A stretch of 53,241 nt of DNA from Pirellulales bacterium (lineage in GTDB: Bacteria; Planctomycetota; Planctomycetia; Pirellulales; JAICIG01), in NCBI GenBank assembly GCA_025927475.1, contig JAICLL010000021.1:1-53241 (forward strand), given 5' to 3'. The translations under genes and the position numbers were made by a program. Positions 47,101-51,456 of this stretch are shown in pieces. Position 1 is the first letter of the stretch; the number at the start of each line of letters is the position of its first letter. The notes under the pieces are model-generated. The model made no database searches and was not told where the DNA came from. It was given only the letters and a program-made list of their open reading frames with translations.

Positions 47101-49104
47101 GTCCGAGCTGTTTTGGGTAAACACGAACGTCACCGGCGTGCCCGCACTGCCGCTCTTGGTGGTCGCCGTGATCGTGAACGTGTCGCCCGCGTGAGCCTGG
47201 GCGCCGTTGGCCGGCAACGCCAGATCGTTGAACTCTTCGTACACCGTCAGCAATGTGTTGAGCTGGCTTACGCTGGCCAGTCGCTGCGCCTGGGTCTCGG
47301 CGTTGAGCGTACCGGTATTGTCAACGGTGAACTTATAGAGATCGATCTGGTTGCTGGTCGGCTCGTATGTGAATTTCAGGTTGGTGATGTCGGCAATTCC
47401 CGGGAACAGCCCTTGTGCGCCTCCGCCGGCCTGGTTGCCCTCGGCCCCGCCATTCATCACGGTGTCGGGCGGGCCGTCGTCGTCGTGCGGAAGTCCCAGC
47501 GTGTGACCGATCTCGTGCATCGCCACGCTCATGAAGTCGCCGCCATAGAGCGTAGACACGTAGTTGGTATTGCCGTTGACGATGGCTTCTAGCCCGCCGA
47601 AGTGGGGCTGGCTGGGAGTCGATTGTCCGCCGCCCAAGCTAACGCCGATCGTGGGCACAGTTGGATCGAGCACGCGCGGATCGCCGACGACGATCCAGTC
47701 AGAGACCGCGCTTTCGCCATTGTTGCTATCGTCCTCGATGAAAGTGAGGCCCGTGTAATAGCTATAGAGCTGGAAGATCTCGCGGACCGTCTGCTTCTCG
47801 TTGGCGTTGATCTGATTGAACAGCGGCTGGCCGGAGGTTGGATCATTGCCATAATGCACCGGGAAGCTGTAGGTGAACGTCGCGGCGCTGCCCGCGATGA
47901 CGCCGCCCACGTGATTCTCGTCCAGCGGGATATCGCGGTGGCCCGGATCAGCGAGGCCGCCGGGAAACACCAACCCGTTTAGGTTCGACTGCTGCCGGAT
48001 GTCGCCACTGAAAACCACCGACTGCTGCGTGGCCGGCAAGGGAGCGGCCAATCCGCCCGGCGTCGAACCGGGCAGATCGGTGGCATGTGTGAATGTGCCA
48101 TCCGTCGCCAGCGTTTTCCCGGCAATGACGTCGGGGTTGGTTACCGGAATGTTTGTGTTGCCGATGCGCAGGCGGAAGGCGCCATTGGTGCCTCCTGCTA
48201 CGCCCGCCAACGAATCGAGGCTGCTAGCGAAAATCAGCCTCGCTTGGTTATTCAAGGCGTCGTATTGGACCGAAGTAGGCGCATAAACCGCATCGTCATT
48301 GGCGTTGGCGGTGTTCTTCGTATAGATCAGGTTGAACTGGCTGGGATCGAGGTGCGTGGCGTCGCCCGGCAACGTTTGCAGCGGTTCGTTGAAGTAGACG
48401 TCGATCTCGTTATTGGCCGGCTGCAGCGTGCCATCGCTGAGGCGCGAGACCGGCTGGGGCACCACCGAGAGCACCTGCGGACCGAGCTGCAGGCGGAAAT
48501 CTTGGGTGTAGTCGTTCCCGCCATTGAAGGCCGTCTTTGTGGCGTCGGCCAGCGGCGTCTGGCCCGAGCCAACCACCGTGATCTGGTAGAGATCGTCAGG
48601 CAGCGGGGTACTAAACCGCATCACCACCTGGTTGGGCTGCGCCGGATCCACGCCGATATATCCCGGCGTGACGACGACGTCGTTGCCCGTGTACCCCGGC
48701 GCACGGTCGTTGGCGTCGAAGAAGCCGTCGTCGCCGCTGCGGGTCAACTGGATGCCGTTGGCGAGAGTCGTCGGATCGAGCGTTTCGTTCGCGCTGAGCA
48801 GGAATCGAAACGTGAGCTGCGTGGGATCGGTGTGCAGCGTCTGGTTAGGCAACAGCAGCGTGCCATCGTTGGGCAGAATCGAGATCAGCGTGGGGCCGCT
48901 GGTGAGCAGCAGGCGGTCTTCCATGCGCTCGATGGTTGGGTTGCGATTGCCCGCCATACGGCGCGCCGAGACGCGGGCGCCTGAGCGCCGTAGCGGCTTG
49001 AGACGCTTTTTTCTTCGCTGTGGTTGATCTGCCTCTTGCCCTGATTCGCCGCGCCGCAAGAATTCTTCGCGTCCGAAGCGCCGTGGTTGCCACCAGCTCG
49101 CCAT
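26101..49104 (-). CDS. Giant (7667-residue) exported protein with matrixin-like protease site, beta-helix, FN3-like, cadherin-like and DUF4214 domains
   Basis: One uninterrupted frame from ATG 49104. The N terminus is basic with no classical signal peptide but has the planctomycete signature ERMEDRLLLT (residues about 59-68). Then, by approximate residue: 70-400, SbsA-type Ig-like domains (SGPTLISILPNDG). 440-600, a metzincin domain with HEIGHTLGLPHDDD (zinc ligands His529, His533, His539; Glu530) and Met550 of the Met-turn. 750-820, a pre-peptidase C-terminal-like domain. 1000-1920, right-handed beta-helix-like strands (VLVKLGGSRIEAQPGANVIA), then further PPC-like segments. 2170-3130, several FN3-like units (TYYYxVTATxxxGET, GYKIYRGTS). 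4480-4650, a second beta-helix segment. 5000-5280, cadherin-like. 5290-6515, six AWDQT repeats. 6515-7350, about seven cadherin-like units. 7450-7655, four DUF4214 units. I found no cysteine. Probably a surface adhesin or protease. Confidence 0.9.
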   Translation of the reverse strand: MASWWQPRRFGREEFLRRGESGQEADQPQRRKKRLKPLRRSGARVSARRMAGNRNPTIERMEDRLLLTSGPTLISILPNDGTLLLPNQTLHTDPTQLTFRFLLSANETLDPTTLANGIQLTRSGDDGFFDANDRAPGYTGNDVVVTPGYIGVDPAQPNQVVMRFSTPLPDDLYQITVVGSGQTPLADATKTAFNGGNDYTQDFRLQLGPQVLSVVPQPVSRLSDGTLQPANNEIDVYFNEPLQTLPGDATHLDPSQFNLIYTKNTANANDDAVYAPTSVQYDALNNQARLIFASSLDSLAGVAGGTNGAFRLRIGNTNIPVTNPDVIAGKTLATDGTFTHATDLPGSTPGGLAAPLPATQQSVVFSGDIRQQSNLNGLVFPGGLADPGHRDIPLDENHVGGVIAGSAATFTYSFPVHYGNDPTSGQPLFNQINANEKQTVREIFQLYSYYTGLTFIEDDSNNGESAVSDWIVVGDPRVLDPTVPTIGVSLGGGQSTPSQPHFGGLEAIVNGNTNYVSTLYGGDFMSVAMHEIGHTLGLPHDDDGPPDTVMNGGAEGNQAGGGAQGLFPGIADITNLKFTYEPTSNQIDLYKFTVDNTGTLNAETQAQRLASVSQLNTLLTVYEEFNDLALPANGAQAHAGDTFTITATTKSGSAGTPVTFVFTQNSSDINPATGRLYTDPTKAGVLFSATDTAQDLAVSIVTAIEGQNLNVTATIANGVVQVAGPATVTTTGHIDPVTGNIISTVTQSLARQEIARNDDYFGTDSLASLAVQPGIYYVAVTASGNDQFDPNVANSGWGGNSRGLYSLSLSFQPTPTQPLTNPGLSLYVPSGGASAFPSSGQANYPYSFTLTDVRQGTSPPAPVTETITFYNGATAPADSPGHINVQLAAGDTQQSVTTNLVGKLQAAIADGGFDATHYTISDIGNGRIEVGGAATASLVVDPKAIGDPNAVGNLTGTTGDPFPLVLWGTTARDPLVGNSAPDGSGAYNFWFNVGTTVYVDKAAPSGGTGSGTLGSASNPYNTVQAALSNPQIVSAPTNGQEVNLRVEPNAHATLAIAAGQNGVAVGQTFQVQAGPYTFHFEFTASGSNGVQVSTSDTNLAVVIGNTPNPTSANVALAIELALNNASITLPSGRVVSLTAPDGGNVTVTHGIDAMPNTSGVIGYDGNYYYVYLFQGAQPITVVKQTTPFSKKIPGVTQPTINNNNLPYLVGTDQFGNVLPDDSPANSILQLPKDTVLMVDSGSVFKLRQANIEVGSAAVNIDQSQSALQVLGVPGAQTVFTSYNDDTASLGAPQTHPGVVAAPGDWGGLVFNNDSDLESLGVFLNTVDEATIEYGGGRVVVNGVPNNYDSIYLATARPAIANDSIVNGAGAAVSANPDSFQTTHFTGDLAITVTSVPAGVNGYTFTIDGTTFEFTSNGVLSGPSNVAIGFSTGMTTAQLAAAATEVINATLYGSAVDRAEVIGDMLTLPGNHAFIRGSAPLMTAGAGPAGSDIYATDFQRFGPDIHGNVLTTGVSAAAAVFDPNSAGKQIGVTYTGLSQDTVNGILVRINTKAGASIDTLDVSAAFAATDIPYVLQENLIITGNTGGDTQTTVNGTLVPTARIAGQLLVEPGVLVKLGGSRIEAQPGANVIAEGTAPDPIVFTSINDARYGGGGTFDTANSGATVKPKAGDWAGFYFWPTSSGSIDHSLITFGGGGSAIEGGFASFDAVEIHQAKVRIADSTLEDNANGAGTPNGDRNGRLFNDAATIFVLGAQPVIVNNVIQNNAGAAISSDVDSLNSDQVPDWGRGTGPVSRLSQFDDNYGPLVRLNQIGNNGINGMVVRGGTLETSSIWDDTDVVHVVQGTVTVPNFASVGGLRIESSATQSLVIKMEQGAGFDASGTPGDISDRIGGEIQILGTPNHPVKITSIKDDTVGAGLTPSEQADNDTNGDGSASTPLPGDWNSVLIDQYSNDRNVAMINQSTAGATPATAQSLGQLAPNQQSGDDTLRLGFQVNGDLSTPQQVATYTFQGTAGTQTFISVTNTSPALDAVVELVDANGNVLARSDQADAEQQDAIDNGDPMQSGPLLSRLLPGNLAQPLQDTNTAAEGLGAFFTPNFNSMGLENFWSTNPYDPGMRVVLPGAAGATNNYYVRVYAKGPSGPPPTTSTAGVGVSSPTLGPLAPSPTGGGLLSGTYYYEVTATTTTGETTPSGPLSATVAGPTASVQLSWSPVNGATGYKIYRSSLPFGTLSNQNYDLVAVVPGQSNNTFIDTGVNLSYLPDSATPGAVSHGLAGGAYELQVRLQQMVEVPGSTVQNADIRFATNGIDVEGQPGHSPLIANTSVGSGVDTTQPGSNLGIGVPAQNLGDLLTSDTSSLNAAGYLSNLDAVQWYKFNLTYAQIQSIGGFTNGAKTWSTVFDVGYADGLTRPDTEIDVYDSKGNLIYVGRDSNVADQQPPPAATGLGGDAANLSHSSFGQNDPYIGPVQMAVGAAQTYYVAVHSSAVLPSALDATFSGSATDYLVRLEPVDSLNRVVEDHIGTQGGSSAQDPNTLTPLFGNTTGASGAMNPAGAYTVDNTGAKISTTGYQQLDSYATPFNLADTVLYVTGTGTDGTTHLFTYNPFTGIVETDQGSIANQSSSGFGMNAIAMRNDGQLYGMETGTGDGNTNLVQINTGTPSLSTIAGNAAIATFYYPPPNASWSPADAGVQFDAMTFVQSQGNSKVTEPTGTNDRLLFAIGHRDPRSGSPFNGDLVSPQPNMLYELNANTGNSSGFVIPSAKDISENPLPTSPTSFSTSPIVYVTNATDLKGNVANDIVDSTWWGPGAVARGDGTNINQPPSANTATLPAPLQGIPSATSGGLLPVGTYYYKVTGTNAVGETVGSNEQLVDTAAPLQSLPVPSATGGTLGGATTTTYYYVVTALTDAGETSAVTALGTTNEQPVTVTGPTGSAALSWSQQPGALGYKIYRGTSAGGENFLVGTVIGGGVTAFTDTGAQAALQSPSTSAVAAVTLNWARVAGATGYNVYRGTSPSGTPLGGENVLLNPAGPLSATATSFIDSGAATSALSPPTTNGARISAPTLTGLTPAAAGGSLTTNTYDYVVTANTPNGETLASNSLPPVVVAGPNGEVTVKWNGVAGATSYNVYRGTSPGAENYMVGTVPASYDASGDALSGSFVDTFNGPTRVTVTPKFGPPTTFEMDSGPEIDFYNDPNTFNTTNNAGGTGLTVANGGGAVMTTAANFRAGETFQLQDPVTGAAKTFFFQNTGSVLPFFAANGVSAGGANTVHEHEYFTLTGSKGTATFEFVFGGDPTFQAGAIPIRVTAGQTVDGVVGDIALAINGSGINVTAAQPQLGDNRIELTGLSVNGNNFIFAPNEFPYGLAPALATPGGDVAINFSEADSLPTLESEIASAVNGAFGGDITATTSNDLSFINSSGKPQSYGSRMAFLVTDTTHGALDAKPELTSPTALTSGMVDPLSDPGSTGQATGFTYVVGSDNGVNWYQTGAVSNANDVRVPFHLNDPADFAELPAPLGASLSGVDGELRTAINSVFRGMASLASDAPAFTKFGVQLSNTVSSGDSTTLPFTIPPGTGGNGGNITGLAAIADGTSTPPLYAVTDQGSLYQINYNTPNSPGRYNPVDASLTFIANLVDPTTGQPIAFHGLTVGPPDVENGAYAKLLFGTSESGVLYAFDPAGPVVNGDLAMAPVFHDPTVADATERQGYIKLAGVLGGNTFGTAAGESLNLYNNVSLAFSTLDYNLWHVTSTNQDPNQGINVAPDQSRNALSPNKPPAAANSFYFGLEAHGDTANTPQNALPIDSTYYKTATYDGGNAPYNSYDVPGGAYGSLTTNAFSLSGYNAGEKPTLYFDYFLDAGGNYAVKNTAPQPYSAARVFVSPDGGQTWQLLATNNTVLADAPKDGPGGAKILDKTTQMPSYVSTSEDTGSGDPRQQVQPLWDSVSTSTGWRQARIDLSNYVGDTNLELRFDFSSSGSTYNPSSPGNYIQGKENKGADPDSLAYDNSFGANFDDGAQPNNRAGIGQNLNHAGWYVDDIIVGFAGQGEMVTNAAQLGGNANTGYFPVPQNPDAAAVKQILSGPYELEIRRGAEFGENVNNVISDIGLYQSFSINDRLDSSFSLNTDFSETPTGANATITPSLVSFAFGAGTTDSPTLIRTLDGQGELTLSMNVQMTADPKITNLSVAPQFTVSIPQLSGALGFLQTITGNRAYGANPAAGQPQGQIVTASYTLSAAQMAALTDLGGFTVKVSADQNVEDEAGHLGIVSASATLDYMPLAEHQQFMIDDGKNKLAFEFVRQGDAAATGNVAIQYAPPVGANLLKAVTLPQQMATAIKMAINSVFNVNTFNVSAGETGSSDNNSAGLIDLFGAQNVTNGGPAQTPLQIPRYAVAGPTDNRYFGGYFGSPQIFFPTGEPENSFLTQYDVGLTDQFTPNFGGTTMPRPQGAVILYGNQISNSQDSGILVEASPRGQLIGPQVIFSGGGGSGAQGTATVNQLGQVTGIVITNGGSGYTSPPVVSVSGGGHGAALGVPAINNGAIASVPVVSGGANYLPGDNNASYPHQGALINGPTLDNGLLAPGVTIINNLIYGVSATGSGISFNGDPDQSNSTAAVPFGRIVNNTIYGGYTTVVNKTTLPVGIGINVANNASPTMLNNIVANLDTGINVDGSSNGLASQPVLGENLFQNDTTNSTSNAGVGSFALTLASGAPLFLNPTTDPGTANFYLKEFSQAIDSSINSLQDRAEMTAVTGPLGIAPSPIIAPAVDLYGQLRVPDNLVSPFPGLGQNVFIDRGAIERVDNPSVGLTAALLTPGDNGPGDLNPSSNTVFIRNQLLKEFTIEFSDGTGPGVYDASVLASRLEVVEDGRLLTPGVDYFFDYDNNNHIIHLVAASGVWLNGHQYDIYLSNGNNSGAFDPYNPTSMPGAVTDLAGNNLQANEASGFTHFRLDLANTANSPPLVNLPTTAQVDAAYDATLPAGAPLPTSGSIYEHTSVTYSAAGGDPITIYDVDANGGQETVTLTVNTGTLTLNPLAKSAFEAAGYADTGNGTDTLTLTAPLGDTHTVPVTEGIVAALDGLTFSPDSTPTLQDNNFPQDALNGAATLTVTVNDQGHSPPPVQSTTVTTSVNVIAVNDPPADNVPASSDGTTVPLPGPIPTGEDVPVVFNGTPTAADPLARALTVTVSDPDIAATGPDYNNPNFLFEEKVTLSPAAAGSLMLGDTSGLTTATGNGTASIDITGSLAAINIALAGLKFTEAREYAGAATIMLTTHDNGNIGVAPAPSYLAPPQSQTGTNAIYINVVPDNDYPRFPATGAPQDLSFTSIPEDTNTTNDTPTSVATMLQSLPAADGGTGSKSDVITLHATEAVAAQSYGIAVIGAGPPADGTWQYSLDGGTMWSSLMSASATSPVLLDQSDLVEFIPAAEFRSTGTGAQPAPTLQFLAWDQTYDFATGGVDQPGPLNVDLTQAANTGGTTPFSPYSATATPPQIATASIQVTAVNDAPTLLKTSGMGITVNEDAGLPDQIPGTNDNPGTKVIDMLDSASANPAGPPSDVIGLAAPGAAYGIAVVGIDGMGGGTWNYSIDGGATFNPIPANTSVSSALLLGPNDLLKFQPIEEFNTRTLPKPTLSFVAWDGTDDPSWLGRANTDGSIGVDLTLANGTGLSTPYSQIAFSGTPPAPSASDIATATVTVTPDDDAPVINPTTVTLPAMNEDAGQPGEPANSGFLISAALGSAISLPAADTDANAKLGIAVTSVDSTNGSWQVSFDGGKNWPLTIDPATTASTALLLDGGDSLRFLPNREFSGTGAAAPKMTFVAWDQTFDAFTGTNDLPTTINGGVVVTSTADLTQTGVGDSTPFSAQTATASLDVMPANDAPILTTSAITLTAIPEDSGSNVPGEPTDPGFQISGTTTSGPDNTANGLKNFITVKADDGKLGVAITGATGASIGKWQYSLDGTSWTDFPAVSDSAALLLDGGDFIRFLPKPEMTGTGASAPKLTFRAWDQTYDLLTSGFDQASAAAAPSTIDLTNLASDTSGSSPFSATTATASLDVNVTVDFPTLNVTSGLSFTAIDEDATGNPGSTVMSMLQSLVGGTGSASDVINLRTAGEGGKYGIGVTGATQTANGAWQYSTDGVKWQPFPANLSTAAALLLDPSELVRFVPNINFNSNAANQSIWGGDPALSFVAWDETFDGPTGGFDPPSLFGAPSQVDITAPGATGGSGPFSSPATPATATLAVKAVDDAPAIHVGTPGFTVSEVVNVGDTSPNVTISGLSVSDLDASEAAAGANTTEKLTVSIPAGAGTLSLGGQTAATISITDTLANLNADLAGLIFTPAIESAELSPVTLSIALDDLGNFGALPLGQTSLTAQASVSITITKIHHAPQLLASPAAQQILESLPSRTPAADPGVQIASLLSTPPAQIVFDTDENAQFGIAVTGVTLGYPLTGVWQYSPDGGANNDWTNFPAVSAKSALVLPGSYTVRFLADAGTAGNATLQFKAWDQTDGLAPASTIDLTSAGATGGATAYSAASGTIKWDVLLVNQPPTFAVPASETTLENNTVPGSGGKAGGSDPGPDVIRGFASAIFAGQRIEDDPTSPFYQLVNFKVTVTNNAVTPSTSSLFSVAPYVVGTDPKDLELAKFPALNLQPGDLVYALSPDVFGSTTLSIVATDSGDTANGGNNTSSTLTVPFTVTEINDPPTIDPVAPVTMLENAAAKTINLTGISTGLNEPTQSIVSITATSDNPTLLPNPTISYTNPAAGGTLTLQPKAFRSGTANVTITVTDNGDKTNGGTNTFSETFPVTVLFVNDAPSFVVGASQTVNEDSPTQTVSNFATSISPGRSQDAIEQNQKLTFQISTSNNNLFSSLPQIDSAGTLTYTLAPNQSGSATVFVTLHDDGGTANGGVDTSPLQQFKINVNFVNDAPSFAHAAPVPAVNEDAGPQIFQWATNISPSGIFPAEANESNQVVNFQIVSNDNSGLFQSAPFISPAGVLTYTPAPNTDGVANITVVLHDNGGTANGGVDTSATVTFPITVNFVNDPPSFQYQSGSQSVNEDSGFHAVPNFITNISPGAGANEANQTVSFLVTPSDPSVFTASGQPQIVVNGTTGVLEYTLAPLKATLPNQPLTITLQAEDHGAKDGTTAVWPTTPASFQLFVNLVEHRPTLVSQSANPLTAGVTVKEQDSAFDAVYKDLTGIFDDVDIPYGDHLSLSLAGNSNPGLLTATLSGSDPANASLTLHFLADQFGESKLDLRATDSHGESVDDVIDVIVNMVNHAPSFTAGSDVKVNNNAGPQSIAGWASKISAGPTSEASQKLTFNVTGDTNPGLFATPPAVDAATGALTFTPNPTAFGTAAITLSLHDDGGTGNGGQDTSASQTFNITLNAGPVAKDVSYTLSVGGSSSADASDGVLANSSDPDGDTLTAKIISQPTYGSVTLNPDGSFTYTKGPSFAGIDSFTFQASDGSLASNTATVNIISYEASIVKKLYEQVLGRDPDTGGLQFWTTQIEQGKPYSVIAQGIFESNERLDPIITNYYKQFLFRDPDPQGLAYWRDSVWKVYGGPERVIAGMMSSPEFYASAGGTDTGWVKALYERLLNRQFDTQGLNYWVNQLGTQQQTEFQVVMGFLTSDENYKLLTNQFFDEYLQRQPSQNELNDYLAAFRAGASQRDIQIKLIDTPEYRNSPAPPAPGTVRLLT
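27040..29560 (-). repeat. Cadherin-like repeat block of the giant protein
   Basis: About seven units of roughly 115 residues. The best-kept ones open with VNEDSGxxxVxNFxTxISPG, contain a NEANQxVxFxV strand, then LTYTxAPNxxGxAxVTVxLH, and close with DDGGTANGGVDTS and a VNFVNDAPSF linker into the next unit. Their starts are near 29515, 29050, 28720, 28370, 28030, 27650 and 27340. The Asp/Asn-rich linkers suggest calcium binding. The last unit before DUF4214 is of a different type (NGxLANSSDPDGDTL). Confidence 0.75.
29560..33245 (-). repeat. Six-unit AWDQT repeat block of the giant protein
   Basis: Each unit has an EDxG-type opening, an Ile/Val-rich segment (YGIAVxG), WQYSxDGGxxWxxFPA, then ALLLxxxDxxRFxPxxxFxGTG, and LxFxAWDQTxD, then a loop and TATxxVxV. 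The AWDQT sites are near 32830, 32265, 31712, 31157, 30605 and 29670. The first five are 552-565 bases apart (about 185 residues); the last gap is longer because a different cadherin-like unit is inserted. I do not recognise a named family for the unit. Confidence 0.75.
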
Positions 49105-49758
49105 GAGTGAGTGTCCCCGCCCTGAAGGAATGGAATGAGTTCTGCCCCTAAAAACCGCTCACGGTCCCGTGTCGACGCGACCGATGCGTCGAGCTTGCCG
49201 CTGCGGCACGCCGCTCGTATGAGGCGCGTGGCGCGGCTGGGAATGAGGGTTGTTCTGCCCCGACTATTCAGCCCCGACGGTCGTCGTGATGGTCTGTAAG
49301 GTATAGGCAGCCGATTATCCGCTGCCATTGCGCCAAATGCAAGAAATTTGCGCGCAGACGGAATAAAAAGACGTGGTGAGGGAACAGGGGACAGGGAACA
49401 GGGGACAGAAAAGGGGCCGGGACTCAGGGGCCGGAGGTCAGGATTCGGGGGTCGGGGGTCAGGATTCTGGGGTCAGGATTCTGGGGTCAGGATTCGGGAT
49501 TCAGGGGCCGGTCAGGAACGCGAACCGGGATCGCCAAAGGCGGGGCTGAATTCCGGGGCCGGGGCCAGCAACGGGCGCCACGCGGGCGTGCAGAGAAGAG
49601 GACTCATTTCCCGGTTTTGACTTTTGCATTTTGCATTTTGACTTTCCCCCGCTCAGGCGAAGTCAAAATGCAAAACGTAAAATGCAAAAGTAAAAACGGA
49701 AGGCAGCGCCCCCAGCCACCAGCCCCCCAGCCACCAGCCCCCCAGCCACCAGCCACCC
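49105..49758. other. Gene-free stretch of low-complexity repeats and a long A/T-rich palindrome
   Basis: Contains the upstream region of the giant gene. Bases 49381-49410 are GGGAACAGGGGACAG units. Bases 49411-49515 are degenerate GGTCAGGATTCGGGG / GGTCAGGATTCTGGG units. CTTTTGCATTTTGCATTTTG (49621-49640) faces a complementary AAAATGCAAAACGTAAAATG arm (49665-49684) as a hairpin with arms of about 30 bases, a plausible transcript end for the leftward or rightward side. Bases 49706-49757 are complements of the GTGGCTG heptamer (CCAGCCACC). No gene is credible. Confidence 0.75.
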
Positions 49759-51174
49759 TCAAGCGGCCTTCGCGGGCGGGCGCCGCTCGCGGATGATCTG
49801 GGCGTCGCCCGCCGGCTGCGGGCCGCCAAACGGCCAGCGGTTCAGCCAGGGCCACACCAGCCGTGCGTGGTCGGCCAGCCAGTGCGAACGGAAATAATAG
49901 CCAATGAAACAGCGGGCGTGTGCCCGTGCCACGTCGTCGGCCGAAAGATACCGGTATTTCATGACCGGCGTGTAGACGTTGTACCGCGTAAAGTCGAAAC
50001 TGGCGATCTGTTCGCGCACTTCCTCGAAGAACTCGGTGCCGGGGTAAGGCGTCACCACGTTGAAGTTGGCAAAGGTCGGGCTGACCAGCCGGGCATATTT
50101 CAGCACCGCATCGATCGAGCGGAGCGTGTCGTCGGGAAAGCCGATCATAAAGCCGGCCACGGTGCGAATGCCCAGCGAGCGGCACAGCGCGACAAATTCG
50201 CGTTGCCGATCATCTTTAATCGGCGCCCGCTTGTAATACCGCAAGGTGCCCTCGTCGGGCGTTTCGATGCCCACGGTGACGCTGGTCAGCCCCACGCGCC
50301 GCAGCTCGCTCAGCACGTCGGGCCGCAGCAGGTCGATGCGTCCCTCAATCGAAAACTGCACGGGCCGCGGCAACCGCCCGATCGCTTCGGCCAACTGAAA
50401 CACGCGCGAACGATCGAGGCCGAACAGCGGATCGCGGAACTTAAACGACCGAAAGCCGTGCGTGGCCATGCCGTGCCGCATCTCCGCGGCCACCAATTCG
50501 GGCTGGCGGAAGCGGGTCGATTTTTCCACGACGATATACGGGCAATAGTTGCACGAAAACGTACAGCCCCGGCTCTGCTGAATATAGGCCGTGGGAAATC
50601 GCCAGAAGTCGTAAGCAATGCGAAACTGCCGCGGCTCGAACAGCGACCAATCGGGAAATGGCAGCGCGTCGAGATCGCGCACCGAGCCGACGTTGACCGT
50701 GACCGGGCCGTCGCTCTCGGTGGGTTCGCCCGCGGCGGAAAGCACGTCGTCGAATTTCCACAGCAGTTGCTCGACCTCGCCACGCACCAGAGTGACGTTC
50801 AGACCGGCAAACGCTTCGGGCAGGGCGTGGGCCAAAATGCCGGTGACCAGCACCTTGGGCCGCGGCGATTGGGCCAGGGCGGCTTCGATTGCCTGGCGTT
50901 CGAGATCGAGTGTGATCAGCGAGGGATGGAAGACATAAACGTCGGCGCCCGGCGGCACTTGGTCTTCGCTGTATTCGACCTGGTGACCTAAGCGACGAAA
51001 AATGGCCGCCAGATAGGCAAAGGCCAGCGCCACGGGCCGGCGGTCGCGTTTAAATGCCCAGCGAACCACCCAACCGGCCAGTCCGCCGCGGCCTAGATAT
51101 TGGCCCACGCCGAACCCGCCCGCGAAATCTTTAGCAACATCGCGCCGCCGCGTATCCCACAAGACAACTCGCAT
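49759..51174 (-). CDS. B12-binding-domain radical SAM protein
   Basis: 471 residues from ATG 51174 (MRVVLWDTRRRDVAKDFAGG). The N-terminal 140 residues form a cobalamin-binding-like Rossmann domain (ALAFAYLAAIFRRLGHQVEY, KVLVTGILAHALPEAFAG, TLVRGEVEQLL). The radical SAM core follows, with the [4Fe-4S] ligands Cys204, Cys208 and Cys211 (SRGCTFSCNYCPY), FKFRDPLFGLDRSRVF, VTVGIETPDEGTLRYYKR and VAGFMIGFPDDT. The C-terminal region (DDVARAHARCFIGYYFRSHW) resembles that of hopanoid and lipid-modifying or bacteriochlorophyll-type enzymes. These use SAM cleavage to drive methylation or C-C bond chemistry; the substrate is unknown. It lies downstream of a ceramide-glucosyltransferase-like gene on the same strand, so a lipid substrate is plausible. 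Confidence 0.9.
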   Translation of the reverse strand: MRVVLWDTRRRDVAKDFAGGFGVGQYLGRGGLAGWVVRWAFKRDRRPVALAFAYLAAIFRRLGHQVEYSEDQVPPGADVYVFHPSLITLDLERQAIEAALAQSPRPKVLVTGILAHALPEAFAGLNVTLVRGEVEQLLWKFDDVLSAAGEPTESDGPVTVNVGSVRDLDALPFPDWSLFEPRQFRIAYDFWRFPTAYIQQSRGCTFSCNYCPYIVVEKSTRFRQPELVAAEMRHGMATHGFRSFKFRDPLFGLDRSRVFQLAEAIGRLPRPVQFSIEGRIDLLRPDVLSELRRVGLTSVTVGIETPDEGTLRYYKRAPIKDDRQREFVALCRSLGIRTVAGFMIGFPDDTLRSIDAVLKYARLVSPTFANFNVVTPYPGTEFFEEVREQIASFDFTRYNVYTPVMKYRYLSADDVARAHARCFIGYYFRSHWLADHARLVWPWLNRWPFGGPQPAGDAQIIRERRPPAKAA

Positions 51175-51388
51175 ATGCGAAGAAGTTCGGCTGGCAAAGC
51201 GCGGCAAGTTGCGTTTTACCGCGCCAGACGGAGCATTCTGCCGCGCCAGCCCGGATTATTCATGCACGTCTCTATGCGCGCGAACGCATGGGGCATGGAA
51301 GCCCGACGCGTTACGGGTCGGGCTTCCACGGGCTGATGAATCATCCGGACCAAATCGCCGTGCGCAGACAGCGGAGGTTGCCTAAAGT

Positions 51389-51440
51389 CTCCCTTCGCTT
51401 CGCGAAAGTAGCGCTACTTTCGCGGAGCGAAAGGCGACAA
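51389..51440. repeat. CTTTCGCGGAGCGAAAG palindrome
   Basis: CCTTCGCTTCGCGAAAGTAG at 51392-51411 is mirrored by CTACTTTCGCGGAGCGAAAG (51414-51433), with the palindromic centre GTAGCGCTAC. This is the third copy of the family after 16170-16259 and the coding copy at 23266-23355. It lies between the GT2 gene and the radical SAM gene, with no other gene in the gap 51175-51456. Confidence 0.8.
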
Positions 51441-51456
51441 TACCGCGCACGGCTGT

